This document shows positions 1-5,806 of a stretch of DNA of 5,806 bases, piece after piece. Every line of letters begins with the position of its first letter. Within the stretch, counting starts at the first letter, position 1. Location of the stretch: the NCBI GenBank assembly GCA_900557645.1, contig USSZ01000044.1, positions 1-5,806 of the forward strand. The letters are read 5' to 3'. A model generated the notes under the pieces. It ran no database searches, had not been told where the DNA came from, and saw only the letters and a list, made by a program, of their open reading frames with translations. A program made the position numbers and the translations under genes. This DNA is from an uncultured Eubacteriales bacterium. GTDB lineage: Bacteria > Bacillota > Clostridia > Christensenellales > UBA1242.

Positions 1-3000
1 GAGTTTCTTCTTCTACATCAGTATCATAAGTTTCTACGATTCCATATTCTCTTAGTATTGTTAATATATCATAAGAGTTAATGATATCTTCTAATTCATT
101 AAGTCTTTCTTCTTTAAATCTTATTGTGTAATTTGTTGTATCATCATTAATAACAAATGTATAATATTGCACTCCACCAACAACTGAAAATTCATCGCTT
201 AAATTCCCACCTTGATATGAATGTTTTATTACAACAGTTATGCTTGATGACGTTTTTGGAGTGTAATAGAAAGTTGAATAGTCTGATGAGAATGATAAAT
301 CAACATAGCCTGACCATTCATTATTATAGAAAGTTTCTGATTCAATCGTAACAGATTCTATTTCATTAACAAAGTTTAAAGAAGAGAAAATTAAGTTTTC
401 TTTTTCACCATAATAAAGATTTGCTTTTCCTTCTTTAATCATTATATTAATAGATTCAGGCATTACACTTTCTGCATCAACTTCTCTTGCAAATTTTCCT
501 AAATCAAAGTTTCCATCAAAGTTATCAAAAATCTCATTATCTTCTTTATCTGTTACATCAACATCAAAAATTGCCGAATTGTTGTTTATTATTAATTCAC
601 TAGTATAATCAACTGTTCCAATTTTGTATGAAAATTCTATTGAAACTTTATCACTTTCTGTATTGATAATTAAATTATTTACATCTTTAATCAAATTTAA
701 GTTTTTGCTTACATTAAATCTCTTATATCCAGAATGCAATGTTGTATCGCCATAAGTTTTATCTAAATCAACTTGACCTTGAGTATTCACATCTATGATT
801 AGATGCTCTGTTGTCCCATTATAAGCATATAATGTATCCTCGATCTCAACATCTGGAACAACCTTAAGTAAATAATAGAAAGTTTGTGATAAATCGTCAG
901 AACTGAGTAAAGTATACTCTAATGCTAAATAGTAATCATCAGATGCAAGATGATTAAGGGTTATTGTTCCATAAGATGAATTATTTTCATCTTTATCTAT
1001 ACTTATATTTTTAATTAAATCTTGAGTAGATAAAACTAAAGATGATTCAATTGGATAAAATTTAATTTGTTGATTAAAACCTTTTAAAGTATATAATCCA
1101 CCTTGTGTCAATTCTTCTCCAAATGTATATTCAGTTAAAATATTACTTAACTGTCCTGCTGTAATTTCATTATATATACCATTAAAAGCAATAATTCCTT
1201 CTTCTTCATCTGCTTCTCTAGGTAAAAGATCTTCAGGTTTTGTAAGTGCTGTTTCAAGAATTCTATTCTCTTGCACTTGATCACTATCATAAACAACTGG
1301 TTGATATCCTATAGAAGAAATTATTAATGGAATATGGGCAGTTGCTAAAACTTTATTTTCTCCACTTCCTAAAGCAGTAAAGTTGACTGCCATATACATT
1401 GAACTGTCATTTAGACCAGCAAGTAAACTGCTTTGTTTATTTAATATTACTGTAAGATTTTCGCCAGAGCCATTTATTGTATAGCAACTTATACTATTTC
1501 CATTGTAATCTTGCATAGAAGGAACTACATCAGAACTTCCAAGATTGCCAATCTTCCAAGAGAAATTATCGTCCATTCTATTTAGAACAAGATATTCAGT
1601 ATCTCCAATTATTTGAGTTGTTGCCGTAGGAGAGTTTTCAACATCTTTCATTGTAAATAATCTAGCAACAGATTGATATAAATCATCAGTTAATTTTATT
1701 GATACATTTATTGTTGCCAAAGCATCTTCATTAGCAGTCCCTGGAAGTTTAACGTAAAGATTTGTGGTAAGTTCTGTAACATTATAATCGAAGAAGAAAT
1801 CAACATCTTGTTTTCTTACGTTTCCATCTGAATATGTAAGATAGTCTGCAAATGTAAATTCAAGTGCTGTAGGATATGTATTCCCATCAACATCTCCTTC
1901 TGTATAACGATTTACTGATACAAATTCTTCAAGACTTTCAGTTGAATTGCCAAGTATATAGAATGTTCCATTATTAGATTCTATTTTTAAATCTCTGTTT
2001 ACAACAAATGTTATTTTTTGACTTAAAGCAAACGAATTATTACCTTCAGGTTTAAAATCAATAGTAAAATTCAATGTTTCTTGATCCCAGAAATCTGAGA
2101 ACTTAACAAAACAATCACTTCCACTAACTTCAAAAATTGCTATATATTCACTTGGTATATTATCATCGTCAAATTTTTCTGGGCTTCCACCATTTTGGAT
2201 AATATAATACGTTCCAGTATCATAAAGAGATTGAAAACCATTTGTTGCACCTTCATTATTATCTGTTACTGTATTTTTAATTATTACTTCACTTGATGCA
2301 TATATAGTTTCTCCATTATTTGGATAATTTTCAGTAGAAACAGCAATGTTAGATAAAATGTTAAAGTTTAATGAAGTATTAACAGCACCAGAATCATCAC
2401 TTATGCTGAATTGCAATGTCTGATTACTTGCAAAATTTTTATTAATTTTTATTTTATAAATTTTTGCACTTATTAATGTATTTCTGATGTTATTTGCACT
2501 ATAATCCCCATTAAATGTAATTAAATCGGCATCACTATCACCAGTATATAAAGATAACATTCCTTCTCTGCCAAACATATCAGTAATTTGAGTATCATTT
2601 AAAGAACTTCCCATTATATATTGAGTGCTAAATGTAAAATAGAATTTTGTATATTCATCATTTCCTATATAGAATTTGATTAACTCATTTAATACAATGA
2701 ATTGGTTACCATTACCTTTTGCACCATATTTATTTAATTCTGCTTTAGAGACATCGGTAATTAAACTTCCTTCCCCTGTTGAAATGGTATTATCATAAGT
2801 TGATTGAGTTTTGTTAACTCTCATACCTGTAATACCTGTAGAATTGACAACCAATTTAATATATTGTCCTACTTGTTCATCATTTATGGTTGAACTATTT
2901 TTATCATTTGATTGAAGATATAATTCAATCTCTTCCATATTAGCATCTCTAAATGAGAATGATTGTCCATCAGCAGAAATATTTATTATATTTGAATTTC

Positions 3001-5578
3001 CAGATTTTACTGCAAAACTCCATTGCCCTGAAAGAGTGTCTGCACGTTGTTTTTGGTCTGTAATAACAACATACTCTTTATTTTCTCCCAATAATGCCTT
3101 AATTAAACTTTCAATATCATTAAATTCTTTTATTTCACCATTTATAGTAAATTGTAAATTTGTTTGAAATTCACCACTTTCTTTTAATGATTGTGAAACA
3201 TTTATTGTTTCAGTTCCATTTATAACTGGACCATAAATATAATCTCCACCACCACTAATTAAAATTGATTGAGCCTTAGGACTATATATACAAATATTTT
3301 TATCTTCAGGGAATCTAAAGGTCCAAGTAATATCTTTACTTTGTGTATCATTATATTGTAATGCCATTTGACCTAAATAGATTCCGTTATCATTATTTAT
3401 TGCAACAGCCTCATTAACTTTTAATCTATATTCTAAAATTCCTTGGTCAGTTTCTCCATCAATCGTGAAATTTTCACTATCAATCAAGAAATTAGATGTA
3501 ATATCATTATTTTGATTATCACGAATAATAAGACTCATATAACCTTTATTATATTCATCTTCAAATACAGGAACTGATTCAACATCTACAATAAATCTTA
3601 TTCCAAAAGTCAAATCGCTTCCTTGATCAATTGCAACTTCTCCACTATTTTCTTGGAAATTTGCAGTGTCAACTTCTCCACTAGTAACGGAATCAGAATA
3701 TAATGCTTTTTCACATACTACATTAACATAACCTGAGCACATTAGTGCTATATCATACAACCCCTCTTGGGTAACTCCTTTATATGTAGCATAATATAAT
3801 CTAAAACTTCCAGTATTTTGAAGAGTTAATCTATCACCTTCAATAGCAAACAATAGCAAGTTATCTGTATCTGTTGAATAAATTCCTGACCTTTCATAAT
3901 TATAGCCAGTAGAACCCAGAACACTATCTGCAATTGCCTTTAATTCTTCTTTTGATCCAGTCCCAAAGTATGCAAAGAAAACTGTATCTTTATAAATATT
4001 TTCTTCAGGAATTTCAGGTAAATATGACAAACTAACATCTTGTGGTTTAATTGTTCCATCAGTATTGTAATCAAGCATTACATTAATATCTGCCTGATTT
4101 GCCCAACCTAATGGTTTTTCTTCTGTTGATACAATTGAAATATTTACATTATATTTTACATCTTCTCCAGAAATTTCAAATAGTGCAGGACCATCTTCTG
4201 TATTTACAATCAAAACTACACTAACTTGAATCTCTTGTTCTTCAGAAGCAAGTATATCCCAATATGCATAGTTATAATTTGCTACTTGAGCATTAGGTTT
4301 ATAATACCTTTTCCCATCAATATCAATATATTCGCCACCTTTTACTGTAATTATAGCATTAACATCTTGAGTTGGATCTTGACCTTGATAATCAAATGTC
4401 AAAGCAATATTCGAAAGCATACCTTCAAGTATTGCCCCAGATGTAGAATAAACATTTACGCCCAAAAATTTACTATTTTCGACATAATTATTTCTCGACA
4501 TATAGACTCTTGTCTGTTGATTTGCAACAATACTCATCTCTTGAGTTGTAACAGTAAAGTTTCCAATACTTGCTTCACCTATTTTTATTGAAACATCAGA
4601 TAAAACATTATTTTCAATATTTTGTGCAAGATATACAACCATTGCATTATAGAAATCTGTATCGCCATAATCAACAAGTGTTGATTCGTATTCTAATTGA
4701 GTTTTTGAATTTTTAAAAGTATACCCATTAATCGTAATATTATCTACAGTTTCTCCCCCTGCAACAAAATGCATATCATATTTACCATCATAAACAGGAG
4801 AAATTGCATTATTTGCATTTTTCGCCTCATAGAAAGATTTTTTAACTCTTCTGTTTTCACTTGAAATTGCTTCATTTGAATCATCACTATACATAAATTC
4901 ACTCTTTGCTGGAATAAATTTTGATTTTAAAGTAAATGATTCCCCTGTAACTACTTGATTGTTTTTTTCATTATTAGAATTATAAACTTCTATTTCAGTT
5001 TTATAAACAGGAACGTCAACTGCAATTTGAATTCTTGTTGTGCCTATTTGATTATATTCACTTGTTGCAACAAGAGTAGTTATTCCACCCTTTATCCAAT
5101 CAATTCTTTGATTATTTTCATCAAGAATATATTGTCCACCTTCATCTTTTAAAAGTTCTGTCAATAGATGAACTTGGAAAGGCTGTCCAATAGTTACAAC
5201 TTCAGGAACTTGAATAATTGTATTTGATATGTATCCATTATCCCTTGTTACAGGAAGATTTCCTGAGAAAGAAAGCGTTACTTTATTTTCCGTTACACCT
5301 TCAGTTGGTGAAACAATAGTCAGAGAGAAATCTTCTGTTATTTCAAGTTGATTATTGTTTGGGTTAAATTGATCTGAATCGTATGAAAAAGATATACTTT
5401 CAGGATTTACAATTTTTTCATTAAATCCACCTGCCAAGTAAACTCCAAGCACTGTTACACCTACAACAGCGACTATACCAGAAATAACAGAAACAATGGT
5501 CTTCCATACAGCCCATTTTTTCTTACCTAATCCGGCCTCATTTTTTTCAACTTTTTTCGCTTTCTTATCTTTCTTCAT
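1..5578 (-). CDS. Giant membrane-anchored surface protein with Ig-like repeats (C-terminus beyond window)
   Basis: I read this frame codon by codon from the ATG at 5578 to base 2 and found 1859 sense codons and no stop; base 1 begins the next codon, so the gene leaves the window. The start is firm: a TAA lies in frame immediately before the ATG and a strong Shine-Dalgarno sits 6 nt upstream. The protein begins with a Lys-rich tail (residues 1-26, MKKDKKAKKVEK...), then one hydrophobic helix (27-49), then about 1810 residues rich in Asn, Ser, Thr, Tyr, Asp and Glu. That part has alternating hydrophobic beta-strand patterns and only five Cys (614, 622, 763, 1156, 1365). Recurring V-x-x-G-x-x-F-x-L strands (around 128-138, 209-221, 648-660) and a region at about 160-221 resemble BIG2/invasin-type Ig-like domains. 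I see no LPxTG, SLH, lipobox or catalytic motif; a sorting signal could lie beyond the left edge. Inferred role: surface adhesion or a structural stalk. The exact family is not recognised. Confidence 0.93.
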   Translation of the reverse strand, partial: MKKDKKAKKVEKNEAGLGKKKWAVWKTIVSVISGIVAVVGVTVLGVYLAGGFNEKIVNPESISFSYDSDQFNPNNNQLEITEDFSLTIVSPTEGVTENKVTLSFSGNLPVTRDNGYISNTIIQVPEVVTIGQPFQVHLLTELLKDEGGQYILDENNQRIDWIKGGITTLVATSEYNQIGTTRIQIAVDVPVYKTEIEVYNSNNEKNNQVVTGESFTLKSKFIPAKSEFMYSDDSNEAISSENRRVKKSFYEAKNANNAISPVYDGKYDMHFVAGGETVDNITINGYTFKNSKTQLEYESTLVDYGDTDFYNAMVVYLAQNIENNVLSDVSIKIGEASIGNFTVTTQEMSIVANQQTRVYMSRNNYVENSKFLGVNVYSTSGAILEGMLSNIALTFDYQGQDPTQDVNAIITVKGGEYIDIDGKRYYKPNAQVANYNYAYWDILASEEQEIQVSVVLIVNTEDGPALFEISGEDVKYNVNISIVSTEEKPLGWANQADINVMLDYNTDGTIKPQDVSLSYLPEIPEENIYKDTVFFAYFGTGSKEELKAIADSVLGSTGYNYERSGIYSTDTDNLLLFAIEGDRLTLQNTGSFRLYYATYKGVTQEGLYDIALMCSGYVNVVCEKALYSDSVTSGEVDTANFQENSGEVAIDQGSDLTFGIRFIVDVESVPVFEDEYNKGYMSLIIRDNQNNDITSNFLIDSENFTIDGETDQGILEYRLKVNEAVAINNDNGIYLGQMALQYNDTQSKDITWTFRFPEDKNICIYSPKAQSILISGGGDYIYGPVINGTETINVSQSLKESGEFQTNLQFTINGEIKEFNDIESLIKALLGENKEYVVITDQKQRADTLSGQWSFAVKSGNSNIINISADGQSFSFRDANMEEIELYLQSNDKNSSTINDEQVGQYIKLVVNSTGITGMRVNKTQSTYDNTISTGEGSLITDVSKAELNKYGAKGNGNQFIVLNELIKFYIGNDEYTKFYFTFSTQYIMGSSLNDTQITDMFGREGMLSLYTGDSDADLITFNGDYSANNIRNTLISAKIYKIKINKNFASNQTLQFSISDDSGAVNTSLNFNILSNIAVSTENYPNNGETIYASSEVIIKNTVTDNNEGATNGFQSLYDTGTYYIIQNGGSPEKFDDDNIPSEYIAIFEVSGSDCFVKFSDFWDQETLNFTIDFKPEGNNSFALSQKITFVVNRDLKIESNNGTFYILGNSTESLEEFVSVNRYTEGDVDGNTYPTALEFTFADYLTYSDGNVRKQDVDFFFDYNVTELTTNLYVKLPGTANEDALATINVSIKLTDDLYQSVARLFTMKDVENSPTATTQIIGDTEYLVLNRMDDNFSWKIGNLGSSDVVPSMQDYNGNSISCYTINGSGENLTVILNKQSSLLAGLNDSSMYMAVNFTALGSGENKVLATAHIPLIISSIGYQPVVYDSDQVQENRILETALTKPEDLLPREADEEEGIIAFNGIYNEITAGQLSNILTEYTFGEELTQGGLYTLKGFNQQIKFYPIESSLVLSTQDLIKNISIDKDENNSSYGTITLNHLASDDYYLALEYTLLSSDDLSQTFYYLLKVVPDVEIEDTLYAYNGTTEHLIIDVNTQGQVDLDKTYGDTTLHSGYKRFNVSKNLNLIKDVNNLIINTESDKVSIEFSYKIGTVDYTSELIINNNSAIFDVDVTDKEDNEIFDNFDGNFDLGKFAREVDAESVMPESINIMIKEGKANLYYGEKENLIFSSLNFVNEIESVTIESETFYNNEWSGYVDLSFSSDYSTFYYTPKTSSSITVVIKHSYQGGNLSDEFSVVGGVQYYTFVINDDTTNYTIRFKEERLNELEDIINSYDILTILREYGIVETYDTDVEEET
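827..928 (-). repeat. Module-end strand pair, copy C (residues 1551-1584)
   Basis: LALEYTLLSSDD, then TFYYLLKVVPDVEIED. The L-K-V-V-P-D-V-x-I segment looks like a last strand running into the linker of the next domain, parallel to NILSNIAVS and VVNRDLKIE in copies A and B. The distance from copy B is 382 residues, about three modules of similar size. Confidence 0.3.
1805..1840 (-). other. Degenerate copy of the EF-hand-like segment (residues 1247-1258)
   Basis: Residues 1247-1258 read LTYSDGNVRKQD, followed by V. The segment shares [ST]-D-G-x-[IV]-[KR]-x-Q-D-V with residues 506-515, but the Asp1 and Asn3 ligands are replaced by Leu and Tyr, so calcium binding is unlikely here. The shared pattern suggests the two segments are equivalent positions in a repeated module. 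Confidence 0.3.
1970..2074 (-). repeat. Module-end strand pair, copy B (residues 1169-1203)
   Basis: LNFTIDFKPEG, a polar turn, ITFVVNRDLKIES. It has the same layout as copy A, 114 residues further on, which suggests a module of roughly 110-130 residues in this part of the protein. Identity between copies is low, as is usual for Ig-like repeats in surface proteins. Confidence 0.3.
2330..2416 (-). repeat. Module-end strand pair, copy A (residues 1055-1083)
   Basis: LQFSI, a polar turn, LNFNILSNIAVS. The pattern is hydrophobic-x-[FY]-[ST]-hydrophobic, about 10-18 residues, hydrophobic-x-F/Y-x-[VI], then [IVL]-x-[IV]. It recurs at residues 1169-1203 and 1551-1584. This is read as the last two strands of an Ig-like module plus the linker to the next; the alignment was made by eye. 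Confidence 0.3.
4037..4072 (-). other. EF-hand-like calcium-binding loop motif (residues 503-514)
   Basis: Residues 503-514 read DYNTDGTIKPQD. They match the canonical 12-residue EF-hand/dockerin loop D-x-[DN]-x-[DN]-G-x-[ILV]-x-x-x-[DE], with Asp1, Asn3, Asp5, Gly6, Ile8 and Asp12. The flanks are strand-like rather than clearly helical, so this may be an isolated calcium loop in a beta-rich protein, or a coincidence in an Asp/Asn-rich sequence. A related but degraded copy lies at residues 1247-1258. Confidence 0.35.
4298..4345 (-). repeat. Degenerate peptide repeat, copy 2 (residues 412-427)
   Basis: This segment reads VKGGEYIDIDGKRYYK and aligns with residues 272-289: V, GGE, D, I-x-G and an aromatic residue are kept, with about three residues deleted after the first Asp. 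It precedes a Tyr/Asn-rich stretch (YNYAYW). The copies are short, so chance similarity in a biased protein cannot be excluded. Confidence 0.4.
4712..4765 (-). repeat. Degenerate peptide repeat, copy 1 (residues 272-289)
   Basis: This segment reads VAGGETVDNITINGYTFK. It shares the pattern V-x-G-G-E-x-[VI]-D...I-x-G-x-x-[FY] with residues 412-427 (plus coordinates 4298-4345), allowing a short gap. The 140-residue spacing is compatible with one or two Ig-like modules between the copies. The repeat is visible only at protein level, so it would be an old duplication rather than a recent one. Confidence 0.4.
4916..5101 (-). other. BIG2-like Ig domain boundary (residues 160-221)
   Basis: Residues 160-187 contain GGITTLVATSEYNQIG followed by a strand ending in AVDVPVY. 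This resembles the closing strands of a bacterial Ig-like group 2 domain. After a short Asn-rich linker, VVTGESFTLKSKFIPA (209-224) resembles the opening of the next such domain, where the family often has G-E-x-hydrophobic-x-L followed by PA. The assignment comes from remembered family patterns; no profile search was run. The rest of each module is too divergent to delimit by eye. Confidence 0.45.
5432..5500 (-). other. N-terminal transmembrane signal-anchor segment (residues 27-49)
   Basis: Residues 27-49 are an uncharged run of Ile, Val, Gly, Ala, Ser, Thr, Leu and Tyr (TIVSVISGIVAVV then GVTVLGVYLA). It is preceded by about ten Lys in the first 26 residues and followed by GGFNEK. The positive-inside rule predicts N-in/C-out topology, which puts the remaining 1800 residues outside the cell. 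There is no Cys for a lipobox and no clear A-x-A signal-peptidase site after the helix, so an uncleaved signal anchor is more likely than a cleaved signal peptide. This is a reading of the sequence, not a program prediction. Confidence 0.85.
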
Positions 5579-5600
5579 TTAAGACACCTCTTTTCTTAAA
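5578..5600 (-). promoter_or_regulatory. Ribosome binding site presented in a hairpin loop
   Basis: The Shine-Dalgarno is AGAGGTG (5591-5585), 6 nt before the ATG, a strong match to the anti-SD of 16S rRNA. It lies in a 9-nt loop between perfect 7-nt inverted repeats: TTTAAGA (5600-5594 on the minus strand) and TCTTAAA (5584-5578), whose last A is the A of the start codon. The stem has one G-C pair and six A-U pairs, so it should be weak and easily melted. The SD itself is in the loop and stays accessible. The RBS is near certain; a regulatory role for the hairpin is inference. Confidence 0.8.
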
Positions 5601-5613
5601 TTCTTATAAGTTT

Positions 5614-5642
5614 ATTATAGATTTTTGTATCAAAAAAGGCAA
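5614..5642 (-). promoter_or_regulatory. SigA/sigma-70-type promoter for the giant surface gene
   Basis: On the minus strand the -10 box is a perfect TATAAT (5619-5614) and the -35 box is TTGCCT (5642-5637, four of six consensus bases), separated by exactly 17 bp. There is no extended -10 TG. Transcription would start near 5607, giving an untranslated leader of about 29 nt that contains the ribosome binding site. In such AT-rich DNA a TATAAT is common by chance, but the -35, spacing and distance to the gene agree. Confidence 0.6.
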
Positions 5643-5806
5643 ATAAATTTCGCTTTTTGTCGGCTAATGATAAATATAAATTATAAATATAATAATATTA
5701 TAAATATTAACATTAAAAATATTACAATAATATTATTCAACATAAACTCAAACAATAAAAAAATAATACTAAAATAAATATTAATATTAAACATTGTTTA
5801 AATTAA
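5643..5806. other. Extremely AT-rich upstream intergenic region
   Basis: No confident gene is seen here. Bases 5651-5664 form a small GC-rich patch (8 of 14 bases) just upstream of the -35. From 5671 to 5806 only 10 of 136 bases are G or C, and the plus strand has no G from 5670 to 5794. Perfect A/T palindromes occur: ATAATATTAT (5692-5701), AATAATATTATT (5726-5737) and AATATTAATATT (5777-5788). No stem followed by a T-run supports a terminator. A 37-codon hydrophobic open frame on the minus strand is noted separately. The region may include curved, easily melted DNA that aids the promoter; that is inference. Confidence 0.7.
5681..5794 (-). other. Doubtful 37-codon hydrophobic small ORF
   Basis: An ATG at 5794-5792 opens 37 codons ending in TAA at 5683-5681. 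The peptide begins MFNINIYFSIIFLLFEF and is almost entirely Ile, Leu, Phe, Asn, Tyr and Met, with a single Glu and no Lys or Arg. A TAA lies in frame two codons before the ATG, so it is not the tail of a longer gene. The 12 bases visible before the ATG contain no Shine-Dalgarno. T-rich DNA automatically encodes such residues, so this is probably a composition artefact; if real it would be a membrane peptide. Confidence 0.12.

Noticed and set aside
157..351. Plus-strand 64-codon open frame with an ATG
   Set aside because: There is no Shine-Dalgarno before it and it is entirely antisense to the uninterrupted minus-strand gene.
4226..4591. Plus-strand 121-codon open frame, Cys/Ile-rich
   Set aside because: It starts with TTG, has no Shine-Dalgarno, lies wholly antisense to the large gene in the codon-aligned frame, and its composition is what complementing Asn/Glu/Asp/Ser codons gives.
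4955..5152. Plus-strand 65-codon hydrophobic open frame
   Set aside because: It has a TTG start, no ribosome binding site, and is antisense and codon-aligned with the large gene.
5425..5500. Lipoprotein signal peptide
   Set aside because: The hydrophobic segment is followed by LAGGFN with no Cys, so there is no lipobox; the first Cys is at residue 614.
1..5578. Mycoplasma-type genetic code (TGA = Trp)
   Set aside because: All ten Trp codons are TGG and no in-frame TGA occurs in 1859 codons; a code-4 AT-rich genome would use TGA for most Trp.
5671..5806. Rho-independent terminator or replication origin in the A/T-rich end
   Set aside because: The palindromes are pure A/T with no GC stem plus T-run, and no DnaA-box cluster or iteron series is visible.
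1..5806. CRISPR array, tRNA/rRNA genes, insertion sequence ends
   Set aside because: No regularly spaced identical repeats, no cloverleaf-like GC stems and no terminal inverted repeats were seen; nearly all the DNA is accounted for by one open frame.

Overview
The window looks like a piece of an AT-rich genome of a low-GC Gram-positive bacterium (Bacillota, Bacilli- or Mycoplasmatota-like). The evidence is base composition (well under one third G+C in the coding part, about 7% in the last 136 bases), a Bacillus-type Shine-Dalgarno sequence, a sigma-70/SigA-type promoter, and a lysine-rich N-terminus followed by one membrane segment. All ten tryptophans in the long gene are TGG and no in-frame TGA occurs, so the standard bacterial code fits better than the TGA=Trp Mycoplasma code. 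The species cannot be named from this sequence.

Layout: one gene fills about 96% of the window. It lies on the minus strand, starts at 5578 and runs without a stop for 1859 codons past the left edge, so its C-terminus is missing. The product is a very large protein (over 200 kDa even truncated). It has a short basic cytoplasmic tail, one transmembrane helix (about residues 27-49) and a long, Cys-poor, acidic, Asn/Ser/Thr/Tyr-rich, beta-strand-like extracellular part. Degenerate repeats in that part look like tandem bacterial Ig-like modules (BIG2-like near the N-terminus). No enzyme motif is visible. The most economical reading is a membrane-anchored, cell-surface, adhesin-like protein, but its function is unknown.

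The last 228 bases (5579-5806) form the upstream region. They hold a good ribosome binding site in the loop of a small predicted hairpin, a promoter with 17-bp spacing, a short GC-rich patch just upstream of the -35, and then an almost pure A/T stretch. In that stretch the plus strand has no G for 125 bases, and the minus strand carries a 37-codon hydrophobic open frame of doubtful reality. No RNA gene, mobile element, CRISPR array or terminator could be supported. All usable plus-strand ORFs are antisense shadows of the large gene.
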